A DNA stretch of 42,120 bases from an uncultured Bacillota bacterium (lineage in GTDB: Bacteria; Bacillota_I; Bacilli_A; RF39; UBA660). A program made the position numbers and the translations under genes. Shown here in pieces: positions 1 to 8,324 of the stretch. The stretch covers positions 1 to 42,120 of the forward strand of contig ONIZ01000009.1 of the NCBI GenBank assembly GCA_900317975.1, given 5' to 3'. Positions within the stretch are counted from its first letter, which is position 1; every line of letters starts with the position of its first letter. Under the pieces are notes generated by a model that saw nothing but the letters and a program-made list of their open reading frames with translations, had not been told where the DNA came from and searched no databases.

Positions 1-141
1 CATCCTACTATCAATAACTTCATAAACAATATCAACTAAAGAAGCTTGTTCAAGTAATTGTCTCTTAGTCTTAGCCATATGTCCAGGAAACCAGTTGATA
101 CTGATTTTGTCAAACTTTTCTTTTTCACTCGAATTACTCAT
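1..141 (-). CDS. rbgA: Ribosome biogenesis GTPase RbgA (YlqF), N-terminal fragment
   Basis: Only the first 47 codons are in the window; the gene continues past the left edge. The reading frame contains INWFPGHMAKTKRQL at residues 15-29 and LVDIVYEVIDSR at residues 35-46, the typical start of RbgA/YlqF, a circularly permuted GTPase that acts late in 50S subunit assembly. The start is the ATG at 141, preceded by a strong Shine-Dalgarno (AGAAGGAG). It is a conserved host gene, so it marks the chromosomal side of the junction with the element to its right. The gene appears intact at its 5' end, so the element lies upstream of it and has not disrupted it. Confidence 0.93.
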   Translation of the reverse strand, partial: MSNSSEKEKFDKISINWFPGHMAKTKRQLLEQASLVDIVYEVIDSRM

Positions 142-193
142 AAAAATCACTCCTTCTTATAGGAAACTTTTCTAATAAATTATAACACAATTA

Positions 194-1762
194 TTATGAA
201 TTCAGAAACCTTAATGCATCCTTATATATATCCTTGTATTTAAATACGACTTCTATATTCTTATTTTCATGTACATAAATAACATCAACTAATTCACTTA
301 AAACTTTCCTATCTATATAATCTAGTTTTCCAAGTTTTTTAATTTGATTAATTCTATCAATTGTTTCTTTACTAGAATTATTATTATTCAAATCTTCTTT
401 TTCCATTAGTATTTTATTCAGTTCAAACATATATTTATCTTTAAACATATCTAAATCATTTTTTGAAATAACATCATTTTTGTAATCTTCTTTAATTTCA
501 TCTAGAATCTTTCTAATTTTTAATTCTTCTTTTTCCAATTCAATTAATCTAAATTCTTTATTTTCTTTTTCATACTCTATATAAGACATTGAAACAACCT
601 GATTTATTTTTTCATCTAAATTAGATATCATTTGAATAAACTTATTAATCACTTCTAATAAGGTATTATCGATTTCCTTCTCTGTTATATAATGTTTAGT
701 ACATTCTTTTTTCTTATGATATGCACCACAATAAAACAAAACTACTTCTCCAGATTTATTAGTAAATTTATGCATTGATGATTTACAATCAGCACATTTT
801 AAATAACCAGTATACTTATACATTTTTCCATTATTACTTATTCTTGAATTTCTATTATATAAAATATCTTGCACTTGATTGAAAACTTCTTCTTTAATTA
901 TTGATTCATGATGATCTAATACAACAATCCATTCATCTTCTGGAACTGAAACAATATTATGTTTTTTATGACTTATCCTAGTTCTTTTTCCTTGTATAAG
1001 GTTCCCTATATATGTTTTATTCTTTAGAATACTATCTAATGATTTTAAATTCCATTTACTAGTTATTGTTGATGTTTTTTTATTATAAACACTTCTCATA
1101 TACTTGCTAGGTGTAGGAATATGATTATCATTCAACTCTTTAATAATATCTTGACGAGAATTTCCTTTCAATGCTAGTTTAAAAATTTTTTTTACTATTT
1201 TTTCTGCTTCCTTATCTATTATTAACTGATGATTATTATCAGGATTTTTTAAATAACCAAATGGAGCAACAACTCCTATATAATTTCCATTCTTTTTACT
1301 AATTTTTAGAGATGTTCTAACTTTTTGTGAAATATCCTTTGCAAAACTTTCATTTATCAAATTTTTAAAATATACTTCGACAGAATTCATAGAATCCGGA
1401 TTTCTAAATGAATCTACATTATCATTAATAGCAATTAACCTTATTTTATATCTAGGTATTGTATCATCAATAAAATGTCCAACATTTATATAATTTCTAC
1501 CTAATCTTGACAAATCTTTAACTACTACACAATTAATCTTTCCATTGCGAATATCATCCATCATTTCTTGAAAACCTGGTCTATTAAAATCTGTTCCAGT
1601 ATATCCGTCATCAGAGTAGCATTTTGCCACTTTTACATCGCTCATTTCAGACAAATGATAATTAATAAGATTTCTTTGATTTGTAATACTATTTGATTCC
1701 AACTTATCATCAGGATCATCTGCAGATAACCTTAAATAAATACCAATTCTCCACTTTGACAT
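194..1762 (-). CDS. Large serine recombinase (first of a tandem pair)
   Basis: This 522-residue protein has the layout of a large serine integrase. An N-terminal resolvase domain carries the nucleophile Ser13 in YLRLSADD and the motif VVKDLSRLGRN near residues 80-90. A recombinase domain follows (about 165-300), then a zinc ribbon with CADC near 327 and a second Cys pair near 348-356, then a coiled coil (about 365-470). It would cut and rejoin att sites to integrate or excise the element. It lies 52 bp from rbgA, as expected for an integrase at the element's end. Its start overlaps the end of the other recombinase by 31 bp and has an AAGGAG site, so the two are co-transcribed and probably translationally coupled. 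Confidence 0.92.
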   Translation of the reverse strand: MSKWRIGIYLRLSADDPDDKLESNSITNQRNLINYHLSEMSDVKVAKCYSDDGYTGTDFNRPGFQEMMDDIRNGKINCVVVKDLSRLGRNYINVGHFIDDTIPRYKIRLIAINDNVDSFRNPDSMNSVEVYFKNLINESFAKDISQKVRTSLKISKKNGNYIGVVAPFGYLKNPDNNHQLIIDKEAEKIVKKIFKLALKGNSRQDIIKELNDNHIPTPSKYMRSVYNKKTSTITSKWNLKSLDSILKNKTYIGNLIQGKRTRISHKKHNIVSVPEDEWIVVLDHHESIIKEEVFNQVQDILYNRNSRISNNGKMYKYTGYLKCADCKSSMHKFTNKSGEVVLFYCGAYHKKKECTKHYITEKEIDNTLLEVINKFIQMISNLDEKINQVVSMSYIEYEKENKEFRLIELEKEELKIRKILDEIKEDYKNDVISKNDLDMFKDKYMFELNKILMEKEDLNNNNSSKETIDRINQIKKLGKLDYIDRKVLSELVDVIYVHENKNIEVVFKYKDIYKDALRFLNS

Positions 1763-3429
1763 TCTTGAATAGCTCCTTCACTCTCTAAATAATTAAGTAA
1801 TGCCATATATTCATTTTTATATTTGAAATGAATATCTATACTACCATCACAACTAACATAAATAACATCAATTAATTCTTTTAATACATCTCTTGTTAGT
1901 TTTCTAATTTTTTTGTTTCTTTTAAAATGATTAATCCAATAATCATTTCTTTTTATCATTCTAATGTTTTCTCTATATGTCTTTGTAATCATTTCTAATT
2001 TTTCTTTAATTATTTTTATATCCTCATCTATTTGATTTGATTTTTTTAAATAATCTTCTTTTTCTAAAATATTAAACTTCCAGTTTTCATATAATTGAAT
2101 TTTCTTGTTGTTTAGATTATCAATTTTTACTCTTGCAATTCTTACATTATTATTGTAATCGCTTTCAACAGTATCTCTATTATTCTTTAAATATAACTTT
2201 TTTAAACTTCTTTCTAATTCAATTACTAGATTTATTTGTAGTTTAATTGAATTTAGAACCATTTCATTCAATTCATCAGTTTTAATTTTGTGAGAACTGC
2301 AGGCATTCTTACTTATGTACAAATATGTATTACAAAAATAATTTGATAAATTTCGATTACCTCTATTATCTTCCTGTTTATACATTGCCCTACCACAATC
2401 AGCACATTTTAAAATACCATTATATATTGAATATGCTTTCTGCCTTTTAGTAGATTCTTTTTTATTAACTTTAATATTATTTTGCACTTTATTAAATTGT
2501 TCAATAGAAATAATAGCTTCGTGCGTATTCTCACATTTAACCCAATTCTCTCGTTCAACATTCAAGACCTTATGATTCTTAAAACTCTCTCTTTTCGTTT
2601 TTAATTGAGTTAAATTTCCTATATAAACTTCATTCATCAATATTCTTCCAATTGTCGATGTAGACCATTTATATCTACTAGTTTCTATTAGTGGATCTAG
2701 TGATAAATTATGTTTTTTTCTTCTTTGAATTTCTTTTCTGCATAAAATATTATTATCATTTAAATATTTGGTAATTTTAATACGCCCATCACCTTTTAAT
2801 GCCATTTCAAAAATTAACTTTATAATTTTTGATTCCTCTTCATCCATAACTAAATGATGTTTATCTTTTTCATCAAATGCATATCCATAGGGAGAGGTAC
2901 CAGCAACATATTTTCCATTACTTGCCATAGTAAAGTATGCAGAAGAAACCTTCTTTGAAATATCTCTAGCATAAGACTCATTTATTAAGTTTTTTATAGG
3001 AACAATTAAATCATTAATAGAATTAGGTATTTTGAATGAATCTACATTATCATTAATAGCAATTATTCTTATATTATATATAGGAAAAATATCTTCTATA
3101 TATTTTCCAACTTCAATACTATTTCTTCCAAGTCTCGACAAATCTTTTACTATTATTGTATTAATTCGTCCGTCTACAATATCCTTCATCATTTCTTGAA
3201 AACTAGGTCTATCAAAAGTAGTTCCTGAATATCCATCGTCAATATAGTAATCAACAATTTCCATATTCTCTTCTTTACTAATATAAGAATTAATCATCTC
3301 TTTTTGATTTACAATGGTATTAGATTCGGTATCTTCCATATCATCAAAAGATCTTCTTGCATAAACGCCTGCTAGCCAATTAGAGACTATTGAATTTTGA
3401 CTTTGTTTCTTTTTACCTCTACCAGCCAT
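1732..3429 (-). CDS. Large serine recombinase (second of a tandem pair)
   Basis: This is a 565-residue large serine recombinase, a diverged relative of the downstream one. Ser27 in YARRSFDD is the likely nucleophile. The resolvase motif IVKDLSRLGRN, the recombinase domain, a CADC...C..C zinc ribbon and a long Lys/Asn-rich coiled coil follow in order. I place the start at the ATG at 3429 (MAGRGKKK), because the Shine-Dalgarno AAAGGAG abuts the earlier ATG at 3435 and is well spaced for this one. It has a basic N-terminal extension of about 14 residues relative to the first recombinase. The pair may work together or one may serve as accessory; the sequence does not say which catalyses which step. 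Confidence 0.92.
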   Translation of the reverse strand: MAGRGKKKQSQNSIVSNWLAGVYARRSFDDMEDTESNTIVNQKEMINSYISKEENMEIVDYYIDDGYSGTTFDRPSFQEMMKDIVDGRINTIIVKDLSRLGRNSIEVGKYIEDIFPIYNIRIIAINDNVDSFKIPNSINDLIVPIKNLINESYARDISKKVSSAYFTMASNGKYVAGTSPYGYAFDEKDKHHLVMDEEESKIIKLIFEMALKGDGRIKITKYLNDNNILCRKEIQRRKKHNLSLDPLIETSRYKWSTSTIGRILMNEVYIGNLTQLKTKRESFKNHKVLNVERENWVKCENTHEAIISIEQFNKVQNNIKVNKKESTKRQKAYSIYNGILKCADCGRAMYKQEDNRGNRNLSNYFCNTYLYISKNACSSHKIKTDELNEMVLNSIKLQINLVIELERSLKKLYLKNNRDTVESDYNNNVRIARVKIDNLNNKKIQLYENWKFNILEKEDYLKKSNQIDEDIKIIKEKLEMITKTYRENIRMIKRNDYWINHFKRNKKIRKLTRDVLKELIDVIYVSCDGSIDIHFKYKNEYMALLNYLESEGAIQECQSGELVFI

Positions 3430-3497
3430 AGACATTCTCCTTTCAACATTATGAAAATATTATTACAATTTTATCTTTATTAATATGGTGCAAAAAA

Positions 3498-3773
3498 TTA
3501 CTTATATAGGCTCTTTAATGCATTAGTTAAACAATCATCTGCTGATTTATTTGTTTTAGAAAATGATATTTTTATTAGTTTTCCATTCATTTTAAAGACA
3601 TATGGATTTTTCACTGTATTTAAAAAATCAAGTATTCTTTCATTACTTGATTTTCTTCTATTAATACTAATATTTGTTATCTCATCAACTTCATTTATTT
3701 TTATTTCACTTAATGGAATGCTTTCTAATCTGTTAACTTTATCTTTAATCTTTTCAATATTAATTTTTTTCAT
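3498..3773 (-). CDS. Small protein, DUF6870-like
   Basis: This is a 91-residue cytoplasmic protein with no membrane segment. The central part (INRRKSSNERILDFLNTVKNPYVFKMNGKL in the full text, about residues 37-66) resembles a short family common in Firmicutes ICEs that I remember as DUF6870; I am not certain of the name. The start is the ATG at 3773 with AGGTG seven bases upstream; the in-frame GTG at 3782 lies inside that Shine-Dalgarno and is less likely. It sits directly upstream of the recombinases, so a role in recombination or its control is possible, but this is inferred from position only. Confidence 0.6.
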   Translation of the reverse strand: MKKINIEKIKDKVNRLESIPLSEIKINEVDEITNISINRRKSSNERILDFLNTVKNPYVFKMNGKLIKISFSKTNKSADDCLTNALKSLYK

Positions 3774-3876
3774 GTTTATCACCTAAGTACTCGTCATATT
3801 TTGAAGCTAATACACAGCAACAATATATAAATAATAAAAGAAATATCGAACTCAAAATCAATAAAAACCAAAGCAT
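3760..3876 (-). CDS. 38-residue single-span membrane microprotein
   Basis: This short ORF has an excellent Shine-Dalgarno (AAGGAGG, six bases before the ATG at 3876). It encodes MLWFLLILSSIFLLLFIYCC as one hydrophobic segment at residues 1-20 and then a short charged tail (ASKYDEYLGDKHEKN). Its end overlaps the next gene by 14 bp, and its start overlaps the stop of the preceding micro-ORF in a TAATG junction. The overlaps, ribosome site and clean membrane pattern argue that it is real. Function is unknown. Confidence 0.6.
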   Translation of the reverse strand: MLWFLLILSSIFLLLFIYCCCVLASKYDEYLGDKHEKN

Positions 3877-3977
3877 TAATTTTCCTCCTTATACTTTTCT
3901 AGAGATTTGTTATATGTTTCTTTTGAAATAACTTTTTTATCTAGCATCATCTTCAAGAATTCTAAATACTTATCCAT
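3876..3977 (-). CDS. 33-residue micro-ORF, hydrophilic
   Basis: The ORF starts at the ATG at 3977 with GAGG upstream, and reads MDKYLEFLKMMLDKKVISKE followed by TYNKSLEKYKEEN. It is amphipathic and charged, probably helical, and resembles the short helical SHOCT-like pieces found in many small proteins. It begins inside the end of the 91-residue ORF upstream (16-bp overlap) and ends in a TAATG overlap with the membrane microprotein. It is likely part of the same translationally coupled string. Function is unknown. Confidence 0.5.
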   Translation of the reverse strand: MDKYLEFLKMMLDKKVISKETYNKSLEKYKEEN

Positions 3978-4237
3978 AATTTATCCTCACTTTCTATAGC
4001 AATAACTTGAATCTTTTTCATATCTTTTAATCCATTAAAAAAACCAGAGTGATAAGCCACCATTCTGGTTTTTTCAATTGCATCTTTCTTATTAAATCCA
4101 ATCACGTTTGTATAATATCCAATTTTATTTTTATACTTAAAAATCGTTATATAATTTTTAAAATATTTTTTACCTAGTAGGTTACAATATTTTAAATATA
4201 AATAAATTCTAATTTTTTTAAGGAAACTTATTTTCAC
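3962..4237 (-). CDS. Unrecognised 91-residue basic protein
   Basis: This small basic protein (many Lys and Tyr in the first 45 residues) has no membrane segment that I would trust. Its middle, YYTNVIGFNKKDAIEKTRMVAYHSGFFNGL in the full text, suggests a compact alpha/beta fold. It starts in an ATGA overlap with the stop of the upstream regulator gene, so it is translated in the same operon. I do not recognise the family. Confidence 0.5.
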   Translation of the reverse strand: MKISFLKKIRIYLYLKYCNLLGKKYFKNYITIFKYKNKIGYYTNVIGFNKKDAIEKTRMVAYHSGFFNGLKDMKKIQVIAIESEDKLWISI

Positions 4238-4740
4238 AATTTTTCACCCACTCTATTATTTGCTTTTTCAAAATCTAATCCCAATGCAAATTTTATTAAA
4301 CAACTACTTTTTATTACCTTAAATCTCTCATTTCCAATTCTAAGTCTTTCTTTGACCGGCTCTCTTCCTTTTTTCAATATAAAATAATCAATAAAAATTA
4401 CTTTTTCTGCATAACTCAATGAATTATTAAAAATTTTTTTAAATTTTAAACAGTAGTTCTCCAATTCTTCTTTTGTTTCTATTCTTTTTTTTGCTTTAGT
4501 ATATGTTGGATTGGAAATATAATAATCATTACTGAGTATACATTTATTATAATCCACATCAAAACTAGGAATACACTCATCTACATATTTATATTGTAAT
4601 AATTTTATATACTTTAATTCATCATAAAAATCACATTGTATATTCTCAACGTTATACATATCAATTATACTTTGCTCAAATATTTTATAATCATCATCTT
4701 CATATTTTATTTCAATATTAATAAATAAATCAAAAAACAT
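4234..4740 (-). CDS. Putative ArpU-like / sigma-70-like transcriptional regulator
   Basis: The 168-residue protein ends in a segment (about residues 110-160: LSYAEKVIFIDYFILKKGRE, then RLRIGNERFKVIKSSCLIKFA) that matches the pattern of ArpU-type regulators and sigma-70 region 4: a helix, a loop, then a recognition helix followed by an IKSSCLIKFA-like helix. Such proteins control late or integration genes in phages and ICEs. It is the first gene after the strong promoter at 4960-4988 and two hairpins, with AGGGGTGATGGT before the ATG. A role as activator of this operon or of transfer is an inference. Confidence 0.5.
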   Translation of the reverse strand: MFFDLFINIEIKYEDDDYKIFEQSIIDMYNVENIQCDFYDELKYIKLLQYKYVDECIPSFDVDYNKCILSNDYYISNPTYTKAKKRIETKEELENYCLKFKKIFNNSLSYAEKVIFIDYFILKKGREPVKERLRIGNERFKVIKSSCLIKFALGLDFEKANNRVGEKL

Positions 4741-4760
4741 ACCATCACCCCTATTATTAA

Positions 4761-4801
4761 TAAAAAGAGAAGTCGTAAAAAATGGTTACATACTTCTCTC
4801 A
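4761..4801 (-). terminator. Terminator-like hairpin with ATG-TAA mini-ORF, copy 1
   Basis: On the minus strand AGAGAAGT (4792-4799) pairs with ACTTCTCT (4766-4773) and a T-rich run follows. The loop holds ATG immediately followed by TAA (4791-4786), and the 5' arm itself (GAGAGAAG) acts as its Shine-Dalgarno. The element lies 20 bp before the regulator gene at 4740. A ribosome held on the start-stop pair would cover the 5' arm and could prevent termination. Confidence 0.5.
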
Positions 4802-4853
4802 ACTATTTAATTATTACAATAAAATAATATTTAACAATTTATAATAATAAATA

Positions 4854-4895
4854 AAAAGAGAGAATCTGTAAAAAATGGTTACATACTTCTCTCCA
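4854..4895 (-). terminator. Terminator-like hairpin with ATG-TAA mini-ORF, copy 2
   Basis: This is a near-identical copy of the hairpin at 4761-4801, 93 bp upstream in the transcript. GAGAGAA (4887-4893) pairs with TTCTCTC (4858-4864), followed by TTTTTATT. It again has GGAGAG, then ATG-TAA (4884-4879) and the shared loop GTAACCATTTTTTAC. Its 3' arm differs from copy 1 but still pairs. The two copies sit in tandem in the 5' leader downstream of the promoter at 4960-4988. Confidence 0.5.
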
Positions 4896-4959
4896 TTAAA
4901 AATAATCAGTATACAATTTATTTACAATATGATGCTTTCATCCACATGTATGGCTACAT

Positions 4960-4988
4960 ATTATACTACAAAATACCCAAAAAGTCAA
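4960..4988 (-). promoter_or_regulatory. Strong sigma-A type promoter
   Basis: On the minus strand there is TTGACT (4988-4983), a 17-base spacer and TATAAT (4965-4960). It is the best consensus promoter in the window and points at the ArpU-like regulator, micro-ORFs and recombinases. AGAGGTGATTAAA immediately upstream of the -35 could initiate a short TTG-started ORF from an earlier promoter. Confidence 0.75.
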
Positions 4989-5009
4989 TTTAATCACCTC
5001 TTTAATCAA

Positions 5010-5036
5010 AATAAAAATGTGAATGAAACCATTCAC
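5010..5036 (-). terminator. Hairpin terminator or attenuator
   Basis: On the minus strand GTGAATG-GTTT-CATTCAC (5036-5019) is followed by ATTTTTATTTT. It lies between a -10-like TATAAT at 5060-5065 and the strong promoter at 4960-4988, so it may stop or attenuate transcripts arriving from the right. Confidence 0.55.
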
Positions 5037-5071
5037 ATAATTATCATAAGTATATCAGAATTATACTACAT

Positions 5072-5097
5072 AAAAAGGCTGATGCAACACCTTTTTA
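5072..5097 (-). terminator. Rho-independent terminator of the membrane-protein operon
   Basis: AAAAGGTG-TTGCAT-CAGCCTTTTT on the minus strand forms an imperfect stem ending in a T-run, about 65 bp after the stop of the gene at 5161. A TATAAT (5060-5065) follows directly, a terminator-then-promoter arrangement also seen several times in the right part of the window. Confidence 0.5.
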
Positions 5098-5160
5098 AGT
5101 TCTGAAGTTGTTCTAACTCTGTCTTAAATCTGTTCTGATAAATCATAAACATGCTTTTCT

Positions 5161-5889
5161 TTAATTATTATCTCGGTGAATTTTTTTGCTTAATATATAA
5201 ATAATTGCGTTAGTTAATAGTAAAAAAATTATAATTATTATATGTAATAATATATCCTTTTTTAACAATTCATTATTATGAATTTTATTTAGTGTTAAAA
5301 AATATTCTAACGTGCCTTTTTGATTTATAAGTTCTTTTTCACTATTTCCGTAATTATATGTATAATATAATGATGTAATTTCAAATGTACAGTTAATTAA
5401 GAATTGATTGTTACTATTTGAATTAGCTATTCTACACGAAAATAATCCACTATTTGGAATTTCATAAAACTGTTTATTCTTATCGTTTATATCTAATAAA
5501 GATATATTCATCATTTCTAAAAAAGAATCGTAATCTTCCCTAGAATTATACTTTCCATTAATAATAACTAAAGAATAATAATAATCTTCTTTTTCATTAT
5601 ATAAGATACCAACACCAATATTTTTATCAAATTTAACATATTTGTTATTGATGTCTAAATTATTAATTTTTGATATAATATATTTTTTTTCAGCATCAGT
5701 TATTTTTTTTTGCATTCCAAATGAGGAAAGTTTTTCATAATTAACGCCAAATATTGGAATACTAAAAATATATCTCAAAGCTACGACCATAATAAAGTAT
5801 ATTATTACATTTATTATTATATTTAAGGCAGCAAATTTAGTATACTTATGTTTTTTTAAGATTTTTGCCAAGTCAATCACCATTGTCAT
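5161..5889 (-). CDS. Hypothetical two-span membrane protein
   Basis: The protein is about 240 residues. It has one membrane segment near the N-terminus (about residues 20-46, FAALNIIINVIIYFIMVVAL) and one near the C-terminus (about 213-234, ILLHIIIIIFLLLTNAIIYI). The roughly 160 residues between them are Tyr/Asn-rich and probably extracytoplasmic. The start is unsure: the ATG at 5889 lies within a TATAAT-rich stretch without a good Shine-Dalgarno, and GGTGAT precedes a TTG a few codons later. It follows the glycoside-hydrolase-like gene by 20 bp and may serve as its partner or immunity factor, but that is inferred only from position. Confidence 0.5.
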   Translation of the reverse strand: MTMVIDLAKILKKHKYTKFAALNIIINVIIYFIMVVALRYIFSIPIFGVNYEKLSSFGMQKKITDAEKKYIISKINNLDINNKYVKFDKNIGVGILYNEKEDYYYSLVIINGKYNSREDYDSFLEMMNISLLDINDKNKQFYEIPNSGLFSCRIANSNSNNQFLINCTFEITSLYYTYNYGNSEKELINQKGTLEYFLTLNKIHNNELLKKDILLHIIIIIFLLLTNAIIYILSKKIHRDNN

Positions 5890-5908
5890 TATAACATATT
5901 ATAGTTTT

Positions 5909-8311
5909 TTAATCTATTGGTTCTTCAGATTGATATTTTGAAGAAACAAAACTACTGAATGCTGTGATAGCATTATCAATATACTCAGATGATATTTCTC
6001 CAGCTAACGCATAATGAAACAATAAATAACTGTTAGATTTAATTTGATTACAACAATTATTAAAATTAGTAAAACCACCAATATTATTTATAAAATATCT
6101 TGTTCTCTTTTCATATTCTTGCAATCCATAATAAAAATTGATAGCTTCTGGTAATGTATGCCCACCACTTATATAATAATACAAATTAACTGCATCAATA
6201 TCTGCGATATAATCACTTATCGTAAAATTACTATTATAATCTGTACATATTCTTGAATTAGCTATAATTTGATAATTAGAAGGCATTTCTTCGGCATATT
6301 GTTTAACATTCTTTGAAAAACTTACTGCATCTCCTCCCCATCCTGCATATATATCGATTATTTGTTCAGTCGCTGATACTGGGCTTGTCAATCCACCTGT
6401 ATTATATAATAAAGCATTAAGAGTAGCTGCTAAATGAACAAAGTCGTTCATTTCATTTTCATATGGATCTTTGAATTCAAAAATATCATCACTATGTCCA
6501 TTATTGTCAGCTAATGTACAAAAATTACTGTCAACATTACCAGCAACTAAATTCCACATTAAGTCCGTGGCAGCTCCCTTTGAAATAATAGAATTTTCGC
6601 CAAATAAAGTACTATCACCATAGTTTCCCTTTCTTATATATTGCAGTACTAGTTGGTTACTTAAAGTTTCGTTATCGTTTGTATAATCCATTGCTAAATC
6701 ATATAAATCAGAAATATTGTTAAAGCATTCCTGCATAGTAGTATATAATAATTTGTTATAACCATTATCCACTCCAGAATAAGCTACTTTATCAACTGTT
6801 ATTGCCCCTGCACCATTTCCTATTGAATAATTATCAACACAAAATTGATCAAATGCCCATCCTGTTGGTATTGGAAATCCCAGATTTCCACTGAATCCAG
6901 AGGAAGCATCGGCAATAAACATGTTGTCTATTACAACTTCGTCAGATTTTTTCAATAATCTACATACATTTCTTGTTCCATATACTCCAATTCTATAATA
7001 TCTATTATCTTTATAGTAATCATATATTCCTTTAAAATAAGGAATAATATTGCTTAGAATTGTAGTTTGTTGAGGGTCAAAATCTACTGCATAATATATT
7101 GTTGTTCTATGAGGTATTCCTAAAGCTTCTGCTGCATTCTTTGCTTTTATTGCATCTTGCGTTCCTTTGGCATAATAAAATGCACTTGCATCTCCACCAT
7201 ATTCTTGAAAAATTGGAAATATTGATATATTTTTGGAGAAAAGAACTTTTTCTTCCAATCGAGTCAAATCTTTATCTAACCCACCTGCAACTTTTGTTAG
7301 ATATCTTCCAACATATCTAAAACCATTTTCGTATAACGTCATTGCTTTAGCTGAATCAATTTTAGTTGCTGTGTCACAAGCAAGAGACGAACGATTTACA
7401 TCTCCACAACTTAATAATAAGGATAACCAAGTTCCTAGATTAACAATACCCGTTACTGCAAGTACATAATTTGATTGAAAATTTCTTACTGCAAGTACAT
7501 CATCTGAATCATATACTCCATCCAAATCATTATTTCCAAAACCATTACAGTATAGTGAAATTTTTAGGATATTAACAAATTTGCTAATTGATTGAAAGTT
7601 ATAATGTAACCCATTATTGTTAGTTGCAACATTATCATATGGTATTGTAGGACAATATGCTCTTGTTGAAGGGCCAAAATTACCATTTGCTGTAGATGTA
7701 CTTAACCCTTCTTCAGCCTGTATTGCATATATTAAAGCTTTATTTGTTGTTCTACCATATATTCCATCACATGGAGTTAAACCAATATAAGACTCATAAT
7801 TCCTATTTAGATATTGTTGCATTATTCTTATATTTGAATCTCCACCTAATGACCTGATGCATACAAAAGAATCCATTGATAATAGAGCTTTCATTGTATT
7901 CAAATCAACAATTCCACTTTGTATATTTCTGCCAGCATCTTCTTGTAATTGTTTTACTGCATTTTCTACAGAAACATCAAAAACTTGACTAATATGATTT
8001 CTACCATTTACTTGAACTGCATAGTGCCCTGGATTATATCCTTTACACCATAAAGCGCCTTGAACAATACCAAATAAATGAGTACATATATCATCATCCC
8101 TTTGTATTGGGGTAAACAGGCTTTGTGTAGTTGGTCCAAAATTATTTGATGTATTTTGTATACCCAATTCAATTTGTAATGCCCTTATTAAACCATAAAT
8201 TGTTGGCCAACCTGTTTTTCCATTTTCTGGAACTGTTTCAAATCTAGAGTCATTACCATATGTATCGTTTAGCCAATTTTGTGTAGCTAAAACCATTTGA
8301 TCTACTGCCAT
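5909..8311 (-). CDS. Peptidoglycan-binding protein with DUF1906 glycoside-hydrolase-like domain
   Basis: This is an 800-residue protein. The first 310 residues hold repeated peptidoglycan-binding units (for example DGIYGRTTNKALIYAIQ and FGPSTRAY-type motifs near 190-230, and DGVYDSDDVLAVRNFQ near 270). Residues about 320-530 match the DUF1906 / Rv2525c-type glycoside hydrolase-like fold (SAKAMTLYENGFRYVGRYLT, then TTIYYAVDFDP, then GVYGTRNVC). The last 260 residues are helical and unassigned. The start is the ATG at 8311 with AAAGGAG eight bases upstream, not the ORF start 39 bp earlier. There is no signal peptide, so export would have to follow another route or cell lysis. It probably binds or cuts cell wall. 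It follows the secreted protein gene by 13 bp. Confidence 0.8.
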   Translation of the reverse strand: MAVDQMVLATQNWLNDTYGNDSRFETVPENGKTGWPTIYGLIRALQIELGIQNTSNNFGPTTQSLFTPIQRDDDICTHLFGIVQGALWCKGYNPGHYAVQVNGRNHISQVFDVSVENAVKQLQEDAGRNIQSGIVDLNTMKALLSMDSFVCIRSLGGDSNIRIMQQYLNRNYESYIGLTPCDGIYGRTTNKALIYAIQAEEGLSTSTANGNFGPSTRAYCPTIPYDNVATNNNGLHYNFQSISKFVNILKISLYCNGFGNNDLDGVYDSDDVLAVRNFQSNYVLAVTGIVNLGTWLSLLLSCGDVNRSSLACDTATKIDSAKAMTLYENGFRYVGRYLTKVAGGLDKDLTRLEEKVLFSKNISIFPIFQEYGGDASAFYYAKGTQDAIKAKNAAEALGIPHRTTIYYAVDFDPQQTTILSNIIPYFKGIYDYYKDNRYYRIGVYGTRNVCRLLKKSDEVVIDNMFIADASSGFSGNLGFPIPTGWAFDQFCVDNYSIGNGAGAITVDKVAYSGVDNGYNKLLYTTMQECFNNISDLYDLAMDYTNDNETLSNQLVLQYIRKGNYGDSTLFGENSIISKGAATDLMWNLVAGNVDSNFCTLADNNGHSDDIFEFKDPYENEMNDFVHLAATLNALLYNTGGLTSPVSATEQIIDIYAGWGGDAVSFSKNVKQYAEEMPSNYQIIANSRICTDYNSNFTISDYIADIDAVNLYYYISGGHTLPEAINFYYGLQEYEKRTRYFINNIGGFTNFNNCCNQIKSNSYLLFHYALAGEISSEYIDNAITAFSSFVSSKYQSEEPID

Positions 8312-8324
8312 TTTATCAACTCCT

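Noticed and set aside
4875..5105. 76-codon plus-strand ORF
   Set aside because: It is antisense to the promoter and hairpins of the regulator operon, with no ribosome site.
7099..7469. Plus-strand ORFs inside the DUF1906 gene
   Set aside because: They are shadows of a well-supported minus-strand gene.
5909..8311. Phage endolysin pointing to a prophage
   Set aside because: The wall-binding protein could be a lysin, but no phage structural, packaging or holin genes are present, and the neighbours are conjugation genes.
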